64,000 nucleotides of DNA from Cyathus striatus (lineage: Eukaryota; Basidiomycota; Agaricomycetes; Agaricales; Nidulariaceae), in contig JAOVFP010000007.1 in the NCBI GenBank assembly GCA_025738555.1, positions 4,154,001-4,218,000 on the forward strand, given 5' to 3'. Shown here in pieces: positions 33,911 to 46,449 of this stretch (its first letter is position 1; each line of letters opens with the position of its first letter). The translations under genes and the position numbers were made by a program. The notes beneath the pieces are model-generated. The model was not told the origin of the DNA. It did not search any database and was given only the letters and a program-made list of their open reading frames with translations.

Positions 33911-34672
33911 AGGGTGCGACTATGGTAGGTTTTCACTGTCACCCCTCCACCTCAAATGAAAGCCCCCAAACAGATCTTCCAACTGTAGCTCACCATCTGT
34001 CTGATGAATTCATGCATAAAGCTGGTTACCTGCATAAAACATGGTATGAGTCCATCATCGCTTGAGTATGGCTTAACAGGGTGCACACTCCAGGGACACA
34101 TAGAGACCAGCAGATTTATTGTAGTGATCATTACCCCACAGCAAGTCTGCTCAGGGATACATGGATACTGAGAGGAGAATCACACTTAAAGTTGAAATTG
34201 TCAATAAGACACAATAAGTAGTGCTATGTGACTCATGGGCTAGTGCATCTTCTCCATTTTATCTCCATTCTCTACTGTGAGCCTGCATCCCAGACACTGG
34301 ATTCAAGGCTGATCGACTTTGACTTGCTTCATCCCACTGCCAACTGAATTCCTCAAACATTGAGAATAATGCTTGTAGCACTCATAGCTAGTCCACCTCT
34401 AACTGCGAGCTAATGCAGCAAGAAACTAGGCTTCCAGATATAATGAGACATCCATCAAGGATTTGCCAAAATTTTGTGTTGATGGAAGATGAGAGTTGGA
34501 TGGGAGTTGGATGACAGTTGGGAGTTGGGAAGTCAAGACCTGGACAACATTGAAGATGCCGACAGTCACTGAATTGCACCTGCACTGTGCTGATTGATTC
34601 CCAAGTGCTCTTTTATTTGTCTGAAACCTCAAAATCAAACACCCTTGATTCCAAACACACTGACAGTCACAG
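33911..34672. other. CpG-poor DNA, no gene recognised
   Basis: Only short frames. GAGTTGGATGGGAGTTGGAT-type short repeats occur near 34490-34530. The stretch CCTCAAAATCAAACACCC at 34627 recurs at about 49885 (CCTCAAAACCAAACACCC), upstream of the kinase pseudogene, showing a shared repeat or a small duplicated piece. Confidence 0.4.
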
Positions 34673-35117
34673 TAGGGACTGACATGGATGGATCCACAAT
34701 CTATCCACGATCCAATCTGCAGATGTGCCATTAATTCAGATGGATAATACAATCTTTTTAAATCTTACATTTAATCTCAGATTTGTGTTACATTTTGATA
34801 TCTATCATGACTATGTCTACTGTTAAAGAATATATACTTATTGTATCATCCTACAATTTGGGATATATACTCTACTGTATCTATTGTACAGGCCTGAAAA
34901 ATATAAAAGATGTTGCAGAAGAGGATCTTGAGATAAATGAGGTTTTGAGTGTTTTTCAAACACTGGAGACAGCTTTAAACACCTGTTATATGATAGTATT
35001 GGATGCATCTGAATTATGAGGCACATCTGCAGATTGGCATCCAAACCCAATCCAAATCTGCAATTTTCAGATTAAATCTGCAGATGGCTGGTTTTAGGCC
35101 ATTCATGTCAGTCCCTA
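34673..35117. mobile_element. hAT-type MITE with 8-bp target duplication
   Basis: It starts TAGGGACTGACATGGATG and ends CATTCATGTCAGTCCCTA. The 8-bp duplication AGTCACAG is exact (34665-34672 and 35118-35125). TIRs and duplication size fit the hAT superfamily. Its termini match those of 38994-39771 and the left end at 35175, so the three form one family. The interior has no complete transposase. Confidence 0.88.
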
Positions 35118-36476
35118 AGTCACAGTCACTTACTTACATTGTCATTTGGTCATGGTTACTGCTATCAGGACTTGTAGGGACTGACATGGATGACCCTGAA
35201 CCAACTATCTGCTATTTTTATCTGAAAATAGTGGATGTGGATTGGTTCCGGATGGCAATCCACAGATGAACCCAGTTTTTGGATGCATGCATCTATTTTT
35301 GGTAACATTTCAGACTCCGACTTAATTTCACTCTGGATTTGCTTGATAACTGCTTCAATTCATTGATTTGAGTAATTCCTGCCCCCCAGTTGTTGATCTG
35401 TACTAGTAACTATTATAATAAATTCATTAAATTTCGCTTTTATTCATTTTAAATGCCTCCCAAGCCTAAAGGCCAAAACTGAACCAGGACTTCAGCTAGA
35501 GGATCCAAGGCTCCTACTCCTGTGGGTAGTAACCAGGGCACCCCTTTGCCTAGTCAGCCTCAAACACCCACACATAGTTGAGATGTGTCTCCAGCACCAT
35601 TTCCATGCCCTCATACCCCTGATGCACCAACAACTACACTCATTTATCCAGTTGTTTTGTCTCCAGTGAAGCAGCATTAGCACCAGAACAATAAGCTGGT
35701 TATGAATATGTCAGATTTGAATGTTTGTGAGAAACTGGATAGTGAAATAATTGGTATGTTTGCTAAAAAAATATTAATTGTAAAATACTAATAAATAAAC
35801 TGCATATTAGAGGCCACATTTGCTGGGCTCACAGCAGACACATATAATCACTATAACATCTCCATGGAGGGGGTTTACACCAATGGCATTCCAGAGAAGA
35901 TTCAATTTGTTTTTTCTTGCAAAGTGGACCCTGACAATCATAAAGATCATCACCAAGATCGCCAAAAATCATGATGGCATTCTCTGGGGTAGCCCTCCAT
36001 ACCCTGATTGCCTTGCACTGTGCAGCTAGCAATTGACCTTTCAACATCGTTAATGACAAGTATTACCAGCTGCAAGTCAACATGTTGCATCCAGGAACAA
36101 AGTTACCATCAGATAGGACTGTCACACTCAGGCTTTTTCAGAAAATTTCACTTCATGTAAAAGATTATTTTTTGGTGGGTGCATTTATTATTAAATTTAT
36201 TTATTTCTACATCTAATAAAATATTAGAAACATGATAAAGTATTTCATGCAGTTCTTGATGGTTGGACAGCACCAGTTACTGTTACATATCTTGGACTTG
36301 TCATAATTTGGTATGAGGATGGACAAATTTTCCAAGCTATTCTTGATTTCATTCAGTATGTTTATTGTAAATTTAAATTTAACATTATTAACATATTTAT
36401 TTAGTTTGGAGCAAGCTCATAAAGCTGATTATTTGGCAAAAACAGTTGCTGAATGCTTAAAGTGATTTGGAATATC

Positions 36477-37679
36477 CAGTAATTTACGCTCCCCCACCAG
36501 TTTACATGGACTCCACATAACCTCCTCTTTTTTTAGGTGGAGTCCACATAAACTCTACATTGAGTCCACCTAAACTCCACATTGAGTCCATAATTTCCAT
36601 ATATACTCCATGTGGAGTCCATCTTATCTTCATGTAAACTCCACATGTACTCCATATTATCCTCCATGTAAAATTTATGTGGAGTCTATGTAGACATTAT
36701 ATAGATTTCACATAACACTGCATGTATGGATTGATATTAGCTGTTACATTGCTTTGTTTTGCCATGTTTACATTTATGTAACAGCTGTCACTGCTAATTA
36801 CAGGGGTAATATAATCATAAATTATCAAATTTGTCACACAGTGTCACAGTTGTCACAGTTGTCACAGTTATCTTAGCACATTTAATTTTGTCTGTCATTG
36901 TTCCACCTTTGTGACAACATTACTACTGCAGTTGTTATGATGTTATAGTTGTCACACTTTTCATACAGTGTCATGCTCAATGTACGGTGTCACACTTGAT
37001 GCATGGAGTCATACTTGATGCACAGAGTCACACTTGATGCATGGAGTCACACTTGATGCACAGTGTCATGCTTAACACACAGAGTTTGCTTGATGCACAG
37101 TGTCACATTTGCTTGATGCATGGTGTCACACTTGATGCACAGTGTCACACTTGATGCAAGGTGTCACACTTGACACACAGTGTCACACTCAACACATGGT
37201 GTCACACTCAACACACAGTGTCACACTCAACACATGGTGTCACACTCAACACACAGTGTCACACTCAACACATGGTGTCACACTCAACATACAGTGTCGT
37301 GCTCAATGACAATGTGTGACAAATGTGACAATTGCTACCCTGTTGCAACTATAGTGACTGTGACAAATATAACACTGTAATACTATGAGTTATATAGTGT
37401 TACAGTTGTCACAGTCATTACATGTGGAGTCTATGTGGAGTGTACCATAATGTAATATGGAGAATCCATGTGGAGTTCTCCTAAACTCCACAGACTCCTT
37501 GTGGAATTTAGTGATTTCATGTGGAGTCCACATGGAGTCCATGTAAAATCTGCCTACCTTTTAACATCAATAAAACTTCACTCCACATATCCTCCATGTT
37601 GAGTCCACATAGGCTCCTGAAATTTTACAAGGAGTCCACATGGACTCCACGTAAACGTGTGGGGGACCGTAAAGTGCTC
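36477..37679. mobile_element. TIR element carrying satellite repeats, 8-bp target duplication
   Basis: It lies inside the hAT frame. The exact 8-bp duplication GGAATATC (36469-36476 and 37680-37687) closes the reading frame when one copy and the element are removed. Ends: CAGTAATTTACGCTCCCCCA on the left, and the inverted right end GAGCACTTTACGGTCCCCCA. Subterminal regions carry repeats around GGAGTCCACATGGA. The centre (36830-37380) is a TGTCACAC satellite, including an 18-bp-type repeat CACACTCAACACATGGTG. No transposase is visible, so it must be mobilised in trans. Confidence 0.82.
36830..37380. repeat. TGTCACAC satellite cargo
   Basis: Irregular array of GTCACACTTGATGCA- and GTCACACTCAACACA-type units of about 18-24 bp with TGTCACA in each. 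It resembles, but is not the same as, the TGTGACA arrays in the arms of the large element at 21.5-33.5 kb. Confidence 0.85.
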
Positions 37680-38165
37680 GGAATATCTCATCTTGTAAGT
37701 AAAACTATTTTTTATTACTGGCATCATACTGATATACACAAGCTTTTATCCATTGGGATGGATAATGCTAGCAATTGCAGTAAACTTGCTGAGATTCTCC
37801 CAAGATATATTCCAATATTTTGAGGGACAAGTTCCCAAGTATGCTGTATGGCTCATATCTTGAATCTCATTGCAAAAGTGAGCATAAAAATTCATTATAC
37901 CCATTCTAATCTAATACATGAATTTATACAGATGTACACTTCATTCTTTTTCAAGAAGAGAGCTGGAAGAAAGAATGCAGCAGTGTCAAGCGATGAATTT
38001 GTTGTAGATAATGAACAAGAGGAAGATACAGCAGTGCAGGAGGAAATGGACATTGATGATGAGGTATTAGCTAATGATGATGGTCATGAAACTTATAACC
38101 ATGCAGTGATTGGTCCTATTTGTGACCAAGCTGACACTAATAACAATGCCCCTCACCATTGATTT

Positions 38166-40911
38166 GGAGGGCGCAGCTACATGCACCAGGTGCCCATGAA
38201 AGCAACCTGAACCTGCAGAAACAGGCTGACCTGAAATGTTGAAAGAGTTTGCAAAATGTATGAAAGGCCACATCGTTCTTAAAGGCCCTACAGAATGATG
38301 GGAGGGTGTGAGTACCACAGAAGACACTGAACCTGAAATACAACATACCGAGAAAGAACCAACCAAACAAAGTCCACCAATACACAATTCCAAAACACTT
38401 GAGCTTACCAATTACAAACCCAGTGATAATGTCTTCCTTTCCACAGCACCTGCATTACTAGACACAATTAGTGAAGGAATGGAGGGTGCAAACTTACTTA
38501 ACTTACTTAAAGGATGATACCAAGAAGACAAGTCCTTCACAGATATATTAGAAAAACCCAAAGGGTACAAAAACTTCGAAGTTACTAGTACAATACCTAA
38601 TGAACAATTAGTATTCCTTAAGCTGAAAGACAGAAAAGTTTTATGCATACCTAAGATCATACTAAGCAATGGAAGAAGTGCCAGGGAACTAGTAATAGCT
38701 GAAGCACATTCAATATTAGCACACTTAGGTTCTAGAAAAACAATAACATACCTTAGGGATTATGTATGGTAGAAAGATATAATCAAAGACACACAGGCAT
38801 ACTGTGATACCTGTATGACATGCAGATGGAGTAAACCAAACCACCAGAAACCCCTAGGATTACTGAACCCCCTCAAGATCTCCACTAAGCCCTGGGAATC
38901 TATAGGAATAGACTTCATTGGACCATTACCACCATCAGAGAACAGAGATGGTACTTACAACAAAATAATGGTAATAATAGACTCACTAACAGGTAGGGAC
39001 TAACATGGGTAAGCTAAATCTGGTTATTTAACTGTATCCAGCTTCCCATATGGGTCTGTATCCACTTGGATAAAGTACGGTATTATCCATGGATCCCATC
39101 ATATCTGCAGTTATACATATGTAAATTTTGAACTAATTTTTGAACTCAGCTAACTAGTTACCGGCATGTGGTCAAGGATGCACTTCCAGAATTTGAAGTG
39201 CTTTGAGACCCTGAGATTGACTTCCTATCATTTTCATTCCTACCCTGAATGCTATTATTTAGTAATTAAAATTCTAATTGAGTTGTAGCATCTTCAATTG
39301 ATTGTGAGTGAGCTTTCTCATCAGGCCATTTACAGATTAATCACTTGCAACACAACATGAGTTCACAAACTTTTAAAGCCCAAATGGCTTTAAGCTCATG
39401 GGCTAAAACCCCTTTTTTTCCAGGCTTTGATTCAGCAACTCAGGTAATTGAGAAGGTGATGGGTGGGTCATCATAGACATCTCAAAGTTCAAAAGAGCAT
39501 GAAATGTAAATTAGTGTAATTCTATGCATATTTACAAGTTACTTATGCAATCCTTTATTATTTATTATTGAATAGCAGTTTATTACTTCAAAATATAAGT
39601 CATAAGTCAATTACAAACCTTAATAAATGAATCAAACTTGTGCCAAGTAAGTAATGCAAATAATTACGGATACAGCAGATATCCACAGATTTATCTGTAT
39701 CTGATCCGAATTATCTGTATAACCATTAATACTATCTGGATATGGCCTGGATGTATCCATGTTAGACCCTACTAACAGGTATGGTACACTTAGTACCAAG
39801 CTGCACTAACTATAAAGTAAAAGAAATAGCAGAATTAGTATTTGCAGAAGTATACAAACACCATGGCTTACCAAAAAACATAGTAAGCAATAGGGATGTG
39901 CTCTTTACAAGTATATTCTGGAGGACTTTGCATGAATTAATAGGAACAAAACTAAGGATGTCAAGTGCTTACCATCCACAATCCAACAGCACAACCGAAT
40001 GCACAAACAAAACTATTACAATGATGATCAGAACATCCATATCAACTAAACAAAAGGATTGGGTTAGCAGACTGCCTGCAGTTGAGTTTGCAATAAACTC
40101 AGCTTGTTCAGAAATGACCAGATATGCACCATTCTTCCTAAACACAGGAAGAATGCCGAGGTCATTCATATGGGAAACCCAAGACAAGTCTGAACATGTT
40201 GGCATAAGAACATTCACACAATGACTTAAAAACATGATAATGTCAGCTCATGGCAGCATCCTATACCACAGACTAAAACAAGTCAGAACAGCTAACAGAA
40301 AGAGACAGTGGTCACCTATCACTACCAAAGACATGGTATATGTCTCCACAGAACACATCACAATACCTAGGGGATTAGCCAGAAAGTTTGTACTCAAATT
40401 CATAGGCCCCTACAAAGTATTGAAAGACTTTGAGAACAACTCTTACCAGTTGGACTTACCAGTAACAATGAAGAAGAGAGGAATACACAACATATTCCAT
40501 TCCTTGGTACTACACATACACATGCCAAATGATGACTGCCTTTTCCCTGGATGCCTTGACAACCAAATCTGGAATCTCAATGACGTGGATCACAAGCCTG
40601 AGTGGGCCATTAACATAATTAAAGATCACTCCGGATCAAAGAAAGAGGCACACTTTCTAATACAATGGAAAGCTGAGGACTCCTCCTGGCTCCCCTATGA
40701 CAAAATAGATCACTTAAATGCTCTACAAGAATACTTTGACAAACTAGGGATCAAAGATATATCAGAATTGCCACCCAGCACTGGAGTAATACCAGATGAA
40801 GCTCAAATATCTTTAGGTCACCTATATATAACTGACCAATCCTCTCCATCAAACCCTTCACCCCATTCTCTCACACTGAAATCTCACAATATCTTATTTG
40901 GTCAAGACTGA
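38166..40911 (+). pseudogene. Ty3/gypsy pol fragment: integrase with chromodomain
   Basis: 5'-truncated element lacking gag, protease and most of RT/RNase H. The integrase zinc-binding part reads AEAHSILAHLGSRKTITYL...CDTCMTC (HHCC, 38700-38825), with a TAG stop between. The core has GIDFIGPLPPS with the first catalytic Asp at 38911. The second position reads SNRDVLFTS instead of the usual SDRD, so the Asp is replaced by Asn (39889). SSAYHPQSNSTTE keeps the Glu. A 778-bp hAT MITE splits the core after DSLTG. A TGA at 40222 separates the core from the C-terminal part (from 40234). That part has the GPY/F-like FIGPYKVLKD and a chromodomain-like HFLIQWKAEDSSWLPYDKID. Not functional. Confidence 0.9.
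38994..39771. mobile_element. hAT-type MITE inserted in the integrase
   Basis: It starts TAGGGACTAACATGGG and ends CCATGTTAGACCCTA. The 8-bp duplication CTAACAGG is exact (38986-38993 and 39772-39779). Removing the element and one repeat restores the integrase frame DSLTG-MVHLVPS. It belongs to the same TIR family as 34673-35117. The interior is non-coding and contains repeated TATCTG/ATCCA words. Confidence 0.92.
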
Positions 40912-41992
40912 ATTACCAAAATGTCTACAAACAATGAAGTTCAATCTTCTTCTTCACCCTCACTAGAAAACAATGCACATCCAGGTACTCCCTTAGTAAT
41001 TGACAAGGGAGTGGACAAACTTACTCTGGATGATGACATACCTATGGAAGATGGTGTGCCACTTATCTTCCTACATAGATTATATACTCACCTAAAAGCA
41101 ATGGCATTACTAGTGTCCTGAATTGAGGACATGCAATCCACCATAGCCAAATGTTCAGTGCCAGAAACAAACCAAAGCACCACAATGGCTGGTACATCTA
41201 TTCATGCAGCACCTACTCAGAAATTGTACACTCACTGTCTTGAATCCCTAAAGTAACTTCCCCCCCAAACCCAGTAGCCAATACACCAATGTCCACTATG
41301 CCACTGATTCATAGCCTTGTTGCACCTCAGCCACCCTCGAACTCCAGTACTCCCACTCCTATTCCAGTTGCCTTCAGTGTGTCTTATGTACACAATGAGG
41401 AACTTAGGATTTCATCAGTACAACTGAAATTCACAGACTCAGAAGTATGAAGCTTCCTGGATAACACTAACATTGATATCTGGTTCATTAAAGATAATTA
41501 TGGGAATGTCTTCTCAGTTGACCCTTACATGGTTATCTCTTACCTCAAGTTCAACTCCCTCATCCGTCGCAAAAAATGGGGACCTATACCTCTTGACTAC
41601 CAAGACTTTGCAACCATCTTCAATGCCCATCCAGAATCTGGAAGCAAATTCATTACATTTGATCTGGACTTTAACCAATGGGTATTGCCTTCACCAGCCA
41701 CAAGCAGACCTGGCAGCATCAGAATCCAAGATGCTCACAAGAAAACAGACCCACATATTTACAACCAATTGCAGAACCTGTGACTCATATTACCTGATGG
41801 TACTCTTGATGAAGAACAATTCAGCATTATGGAACAATGCTTTTACAAGTCTCAGCATAACATTGAGGACAGTTCTTGACCTCATAAAAAACCACACTAT
41901 GATCCTTACCCAACTCATGGCAACAAGAAAGGGAATGGACAACCCTGTCCCCTCATTTTATAATCATCTGTTATCCTAACCAATGAGGAGGG
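40912..41992 (+). pseudogene. Downstream gypsy-associated reading frames, broken
   Basis: After the pol stop, several linked frames follow: a Ser/Asp-rich one from ATG 40921 (66 codons) and one containing DPYMVISYLKFNSLI, PLDYQDFATIFNAHP and DLDFNQWVLPS (41529-41783). The latter has a closing stop and then an in-frame continuation. Spacing between pol and LTR and shared composition suggest an extra ORF of the element, but I do not recognise the protein. Confidence 0.4.
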
Positions 41993-42690
41993 TGTATGTA
42001 GCAGTTCTGTGACTTACTAGTTACAGATTAGTAAAGTCTGATCTCATGTGACTTTACCACCATATACCTCTTCCCCTCTATATACATATACCATGCTGTC
42101 TCACTCATCTTTATTCCTGGAGTAGTAGATAGTTGTTCCAGTAGTGTACAGCCTCTCTAGTCTACAGGTATATAAACCCCTAGGTAGTCCTGTACCTTTC
42201 TCTCCAGGTTTTTGTTGAGATTATCTTATCTCGACAAAGCGGATCTTATCTTATCATGGAACTCCGTAGCACATACTAGAACCTTCTGGTATGTTTATTC
42301 TTAGGTAGATGTAATTATAGTAGCACTATATATGGTACTGCTGTACTCAACAGCATAACAGCTTTACAGCTTTATCTACAGCAGTAGTTATTTATATACA
42401 CCTCTTGTACAGTATATAAACCCCCCAGTTTCACTGGATAATAATAAGGAAGTCTTATACTCCTTTCTAGTCACTCTAAGCCTCTATATACACTCTACCT
42501 CTCCAGGTGAGCTTGTACCCAGATCAGCAACTGCCCTGTGCAGAGTCCTTGCTGTTTCTACAGTTTTAACAAGTATAGCACTTTAACCAGTTTATTGCTC
42601 TCACTAAGCTTCTCTCTCTTCTCTCTCATGTGACAATACTGTTACTTAGGTCACACTAGCATCACACTAATAAGGGTGTAGACAGGAACA
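41993..42690 (+). mobile_element. Probable 3' LTR of the gypsy element
   Basis: A purine-rich ATGAGGAGGG directly precedes TGTATGTAGCAG. The segment ends GACAGGAACA (TG...CA), giving about 700 bp. It contains two TATA-like words, TATATAAACCCC at about 42170 and 42415. The 5' LTR is not in the window, so neither a duplication nor the exact start (41993 or 41997) can be verified. Confidence 0.55.
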
Positions 42691-43559
42691 ATGTTACTGG
42701 TTGCACTTCCACTTGGTATGCTGCTTTGCTTTTTTAACCTGTTGGGTGCAAGGGTGTTCACTAGAGGAGAGGTGCATTTTTTTCTACATTTTCACCTTCT
42801 TCATCCTCCTTTCCTCCCCTCTTTTCTTCCTGTTCTTCCTATGTTGGAGCTTGTGAACATTTTTTGCTGCAGTCTACAATGTAGAACAACCAGCAACCAG
42901 GCAACAGTGTTGACATGGGGTGCTGGGAAACAGACATACACAATACATACATCTCTTATCAAGCACACTGGTGTCTGTGATCATGTTCGAAGCAGTCTCT
43001 GCCATTGTTAGATTTTCATCTGCTGTTGTTTAAGATTAAGTTAATCTAAGGTGCTAACAGGAATTGACTTTGTTTGTGTTACAACACCTGAGTGTCAGGA
43101 AATATTTAGCAAGGATATTCTTGGAAATTTAATGGGTGATCTTGTACAGCAAAAGCTGTATGAATTGTATGAAACTGGGTATGAAGGGTAATGTACAGCA
43201 AAGGCTGTATGTAATGACAAGTATAATGGGAGGGGTATAATACACACTATAGACTTGATGCTATATCTGATGTGTATATTGTATAGATCAATGCTTAACT
43301 TGCTTAAGACTTGACCTATGACTGAAGTGTTCTGATACTGATACTGTACTAAACTGTTACTTTGACTGTGACTGTGACTGCTTTGATTTCTGTTACTGAT
43401 ACTGATACTGTTTCTGACTGTACTTTTACTAATAAAGAGTACTTATAAAACTAACTGACTACTGACAATAGGGTGAGACTACTGGGGGGTAGGTAGCTAT
43501 CTATCTACTGCCAAACTGCCCTCCTTATATACCTTTTCCCAACCTGCTTAGTAATTGAT
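42691..43559. other. CpG-poor DNA, no gene recognised
   Basis: A 106-codon frame from ATG 42691 has no recognisable features. GTACAGCAAAAGCTGTAT occurs twice near 43153 and 43193. A short CTGATACTGATACTG-type microsatellite lies at 43330-43430. Confidence 0.4.
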
Positions 43560-44650
43560 GATGCTACTTCGTGTATACAGGTAATTTGTTAGTAATAGTA
43601 CTACTACACAATATATGTTTATGATTACTATTCTTATCAATACTATCTGAGTTACTCGCAATAGTCTTTTTAAAGGTCGAGGGTGTAAACAGTTCAAATT
43701 TATATGATATATTCTGTGTAAGTAAATGGACAGTGGACAGTTTCTATCTCAAAATGCTTGCATACACTTCGTGTACTCGATTATCTCGTTATCTAATCAC
43801 AACCGTTGTCTTATCTGTACTCGATTATCTCGGTTATCTAATCAAAACAATGTCTGGTCTGTCTGTAGCGCTACCCTGTCTGTGGGGAACGGAAATACTG
43901 CTGTCGTGCGGTACTTGCTTTTTCTCTTCCTACATTGAGACTTATATATATGATAACTATGCGACACAATCAAACTGTAACATACATATCTTATCTATTT
44001 TAGATAAACTACATATGCATTTATTATACAATATCAAAATCCAACCTGTGCCTGTCTTATTCAATAACCCGCGACAAGCCGTGACTCTAGCATGCGTAGA
44101 TACCAGGTCCCCGCTGATGTGTTCCACGCGCAATACTGCACGAGGCGTGTATGACTATTCCCAGTGAACTGCACCGAGCACTCGGTTCCCGTGCTGATGA
44201 TATGCGTTATCTCTGTGCACACGTGTGCCCTTTCATTAATCATAAACTAATATTGTCCCAGTTGATTTCTCTATCTATAGATGCTCGCTAGTCGGTACAG
44301 TATCACCACCTTGCTATCGTCTCTAGTTCTAACCTCGCATCAGTGCCCGCCTTTCGCTGTCTTGCAAGAGATGTAGTTATTATTTATACAAAGGAATCCT
44401 TCCAGTACTAGTATTACTTGTCCTTAGTCAGTTATATACTTCGTATCCTCTTCTGATCTTTATAATATTGTATTGATGCTTTATTCCCTTGATAGATATG
44501 TATTTACATATTTTTAGCTGGCAGCGCGGGGCTTAACTCCAGCTCTCAAGCCCAAGATCTCGAGGTATGTGCTATTCTGACTGGATTTGTAATCTCTGAC
44601 TGAACTGTTCTCTTATCAAATTAAAAGTCTCCATATCATAATCCAATTCC
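43560..44650. other. CpG-containing patch within the CpG-depleted block
   Basis: CpG frequency returns to normal here, then drops again after about 44570. A 44-bp direct repeat beginning TGTACTCGATTATCTCG is present twice (43772 and 43816). Frames of 60-144 codons exist but resemble nothing known. By analogy with 13030-14088 it may be a younger insertion (for example an LTR); ends were not found. Confidence 0.4.
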
Positions 44651-44659
44651 CACTCTACA

Positions 44660-46160
44660 ATCCTACATTGTTCTCCAAAATGGGTAGTGTGCAAGTGTAG
44701 ATTTCAGATCTGAGGCTGTATGGAACAATGGTATTTGAGGGTTAGTCAGCAGAGGACAATAGCATATGTTAGAACAATGTGTAATGAATTACATTGTTCT
44801 AAATAAAGAGCTACATTGTTCTGGGCAAGAACAATAGGAATCCATTTTTATAACAATGGAGTAGCAAACAATAGATACCTATCTGCCATTGTGTGAACAA
44901 TGGCAGTGAAAACAATAGTGTCATATATAAATAGTTTCACATTGTCTTCAAAAAATGGGTGAATAGGAGGTCTTTACACTCCCCCCTAAATTCCTTCTGG
45001 AGTCCAGATGGAATCCTTGGACTCCCCAGAAAGTCTGAGGAATTTCCACAGAATTTCTGGCCATTCCACAGACTCCATCTGGACTCCAGGTGAACTTGTT
45101 TTGGCAGAGACACCTGCCAAATTTCAGTTTTCCAGTCTGGGTGCTCTCCAGATGAATTCCACATGGAATCCGGATTATTGGTCAAATTCCACCTTTCAGC
45201 CAGAATTCTGAAGGAATTTGCTATACTGGATTCCAGGTAGCTTGTATTAATTAGTAGTTTATTACTTACTTTACTTGTATTACAAATATATTAGTAGAGC
45301 ATGGTATAGTTGCATAGTTTGCACCAGTATTGTTGTGATAGTTACATAACATTCATTCACATGATAGTGAATAGTGTGCATAACCATTACATTATGGCTA
45401 GCTTGTGCATGGGCATATGCTGTACAGTCCACAACTTCTATAACTCCATCAAGTGTGACACTGTGCTGAGTGTGACACTATGCATTGCATATTACACTGT
45501 CAAGTATGACACCATGTGTTGAGTGTGGCACTATGCATTGAGTGTGACACTGTGTGTTGAGTGTCACACTTATCACATTTGTCACACTTTTTGTAGTGTC
45601 ACAGTATAACAGTTGTCACAGTCACTTGTTGCATAATGTCACAGTGTCACACAGTATCACAGATTTTGATAGCTGTGACACTATGTGACAAGTGTGATAA
45701 TGAAGATGACCCTGATGACCATGACAATGTGAATGTGAAATTTGCATCATTATGACCATGTGTGATACTGTGACACTATGCAATGGTAACTGTGACAACT
45801 CCAATACTGTGACACTGCAAAAAGTGACAAGTGTAATACTATGTGAAACATAACTGTGATGACTGCAATACTGTGAGACACATAATATTGTGATACTGTA
45901 ATACTATGTGACTCTATGGGAAAACAAAGTTATATTTCATTTCCATCAATTGGAAAATTTCTCATTCCACCTGGATTCCACCCAGAGAAAATGTTCTTTA
46001 ACATGGACTCAATGTGGACTTTGTCGAGCTCTTTACACTTAGCCATGTGTTCTGTACGGATCTGCGCGGAATCTGTACGGAATTTTCGGAATCGGGTTGA
46101 AAACAATGGAGTTGTATATAAATAGTTTTCTCATTGTCTTCAAACAATGGATGAATAGCA
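44660..46160. mobile_element. Second satellite-carrying TIR-like element and flanking ACAATGG repeats
   Basis: At 44973 the sequence TTTACACTCCCCCC, followed by GGAGTCCAGATGGAATCC-type repeats, matches the left end of the element at 36477-37679. The interior again has a TGTGACA satellite (45455-45910). The right part has ATTCCACC/TGGACTCAATGTGG words up to about 46020, but no clear inverted terminus. Outside, a 59-bp sequence (GAAAACAAT to GATGAATAG type) is present at 44908-44966 and 46099-46158. ACAATGG/CATTGTT words are scattered over 44660-44960. Confidence 0.5.
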
Positions 46161-46449
46161 CAATGAAAGAGTGCATATTATCCCCTGTTAGTGTATTGTT
46201 TGTGTGAGTAATTAATTATTGGTATGTGTATTGTATTTGGTGATGATTTAGCATTGTTTGTTCATGTATGGTATTGGGTATATTTGATTAGTAGTGTGAT
46301 ATATCATGTGATTGTGTGAAATATTTGGTCATGTGACATGACTGTGTAATTCCTTTTATTGTGGTATACATTGGGTATACAGTGCATTTGCATGCATTAT
46401 ATATAATCAATAATCAGGCCTGACACTGCCAGTGGCATATATGGATATA

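Larger units (their letters stand above)
35175..38165 (+). pseudogene. hAT transposase pseudogene with left TIR
   Basis: The element begins with TAGGGACTGACATGGATG at 35175, the same terminus as the neighbouring MITEs, and is probably their decayed autonomous relative. The coding part starts near ATG 35453 (MPPKPKGQN). TGA stops stand at two likely arginine codons of the N-terminal exon. Downstream are KLPSDRTVTLRLFQKIS (36100), VLDGWTAPVTVTYLG (36250), ILDFIQ and HKADYLAKTVAECLK, then the insertion at 36477-37679. The frame continues GISHL, then after an intron LLSIGMDNASN (37745), CMAHILNLIAK (37842) and an acidic segment to 38160. The C-terminal dimerisation region and the right TIR are missing; gypsy sequence begins at about 38165. 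Confidence 0.85.

Noticed and set aside
37180..37380. Plus-strand frame in the TGTCACAC repeat as a His-rich protein
   Set aside because: Pure satellite translation inside a non-autonomous element.
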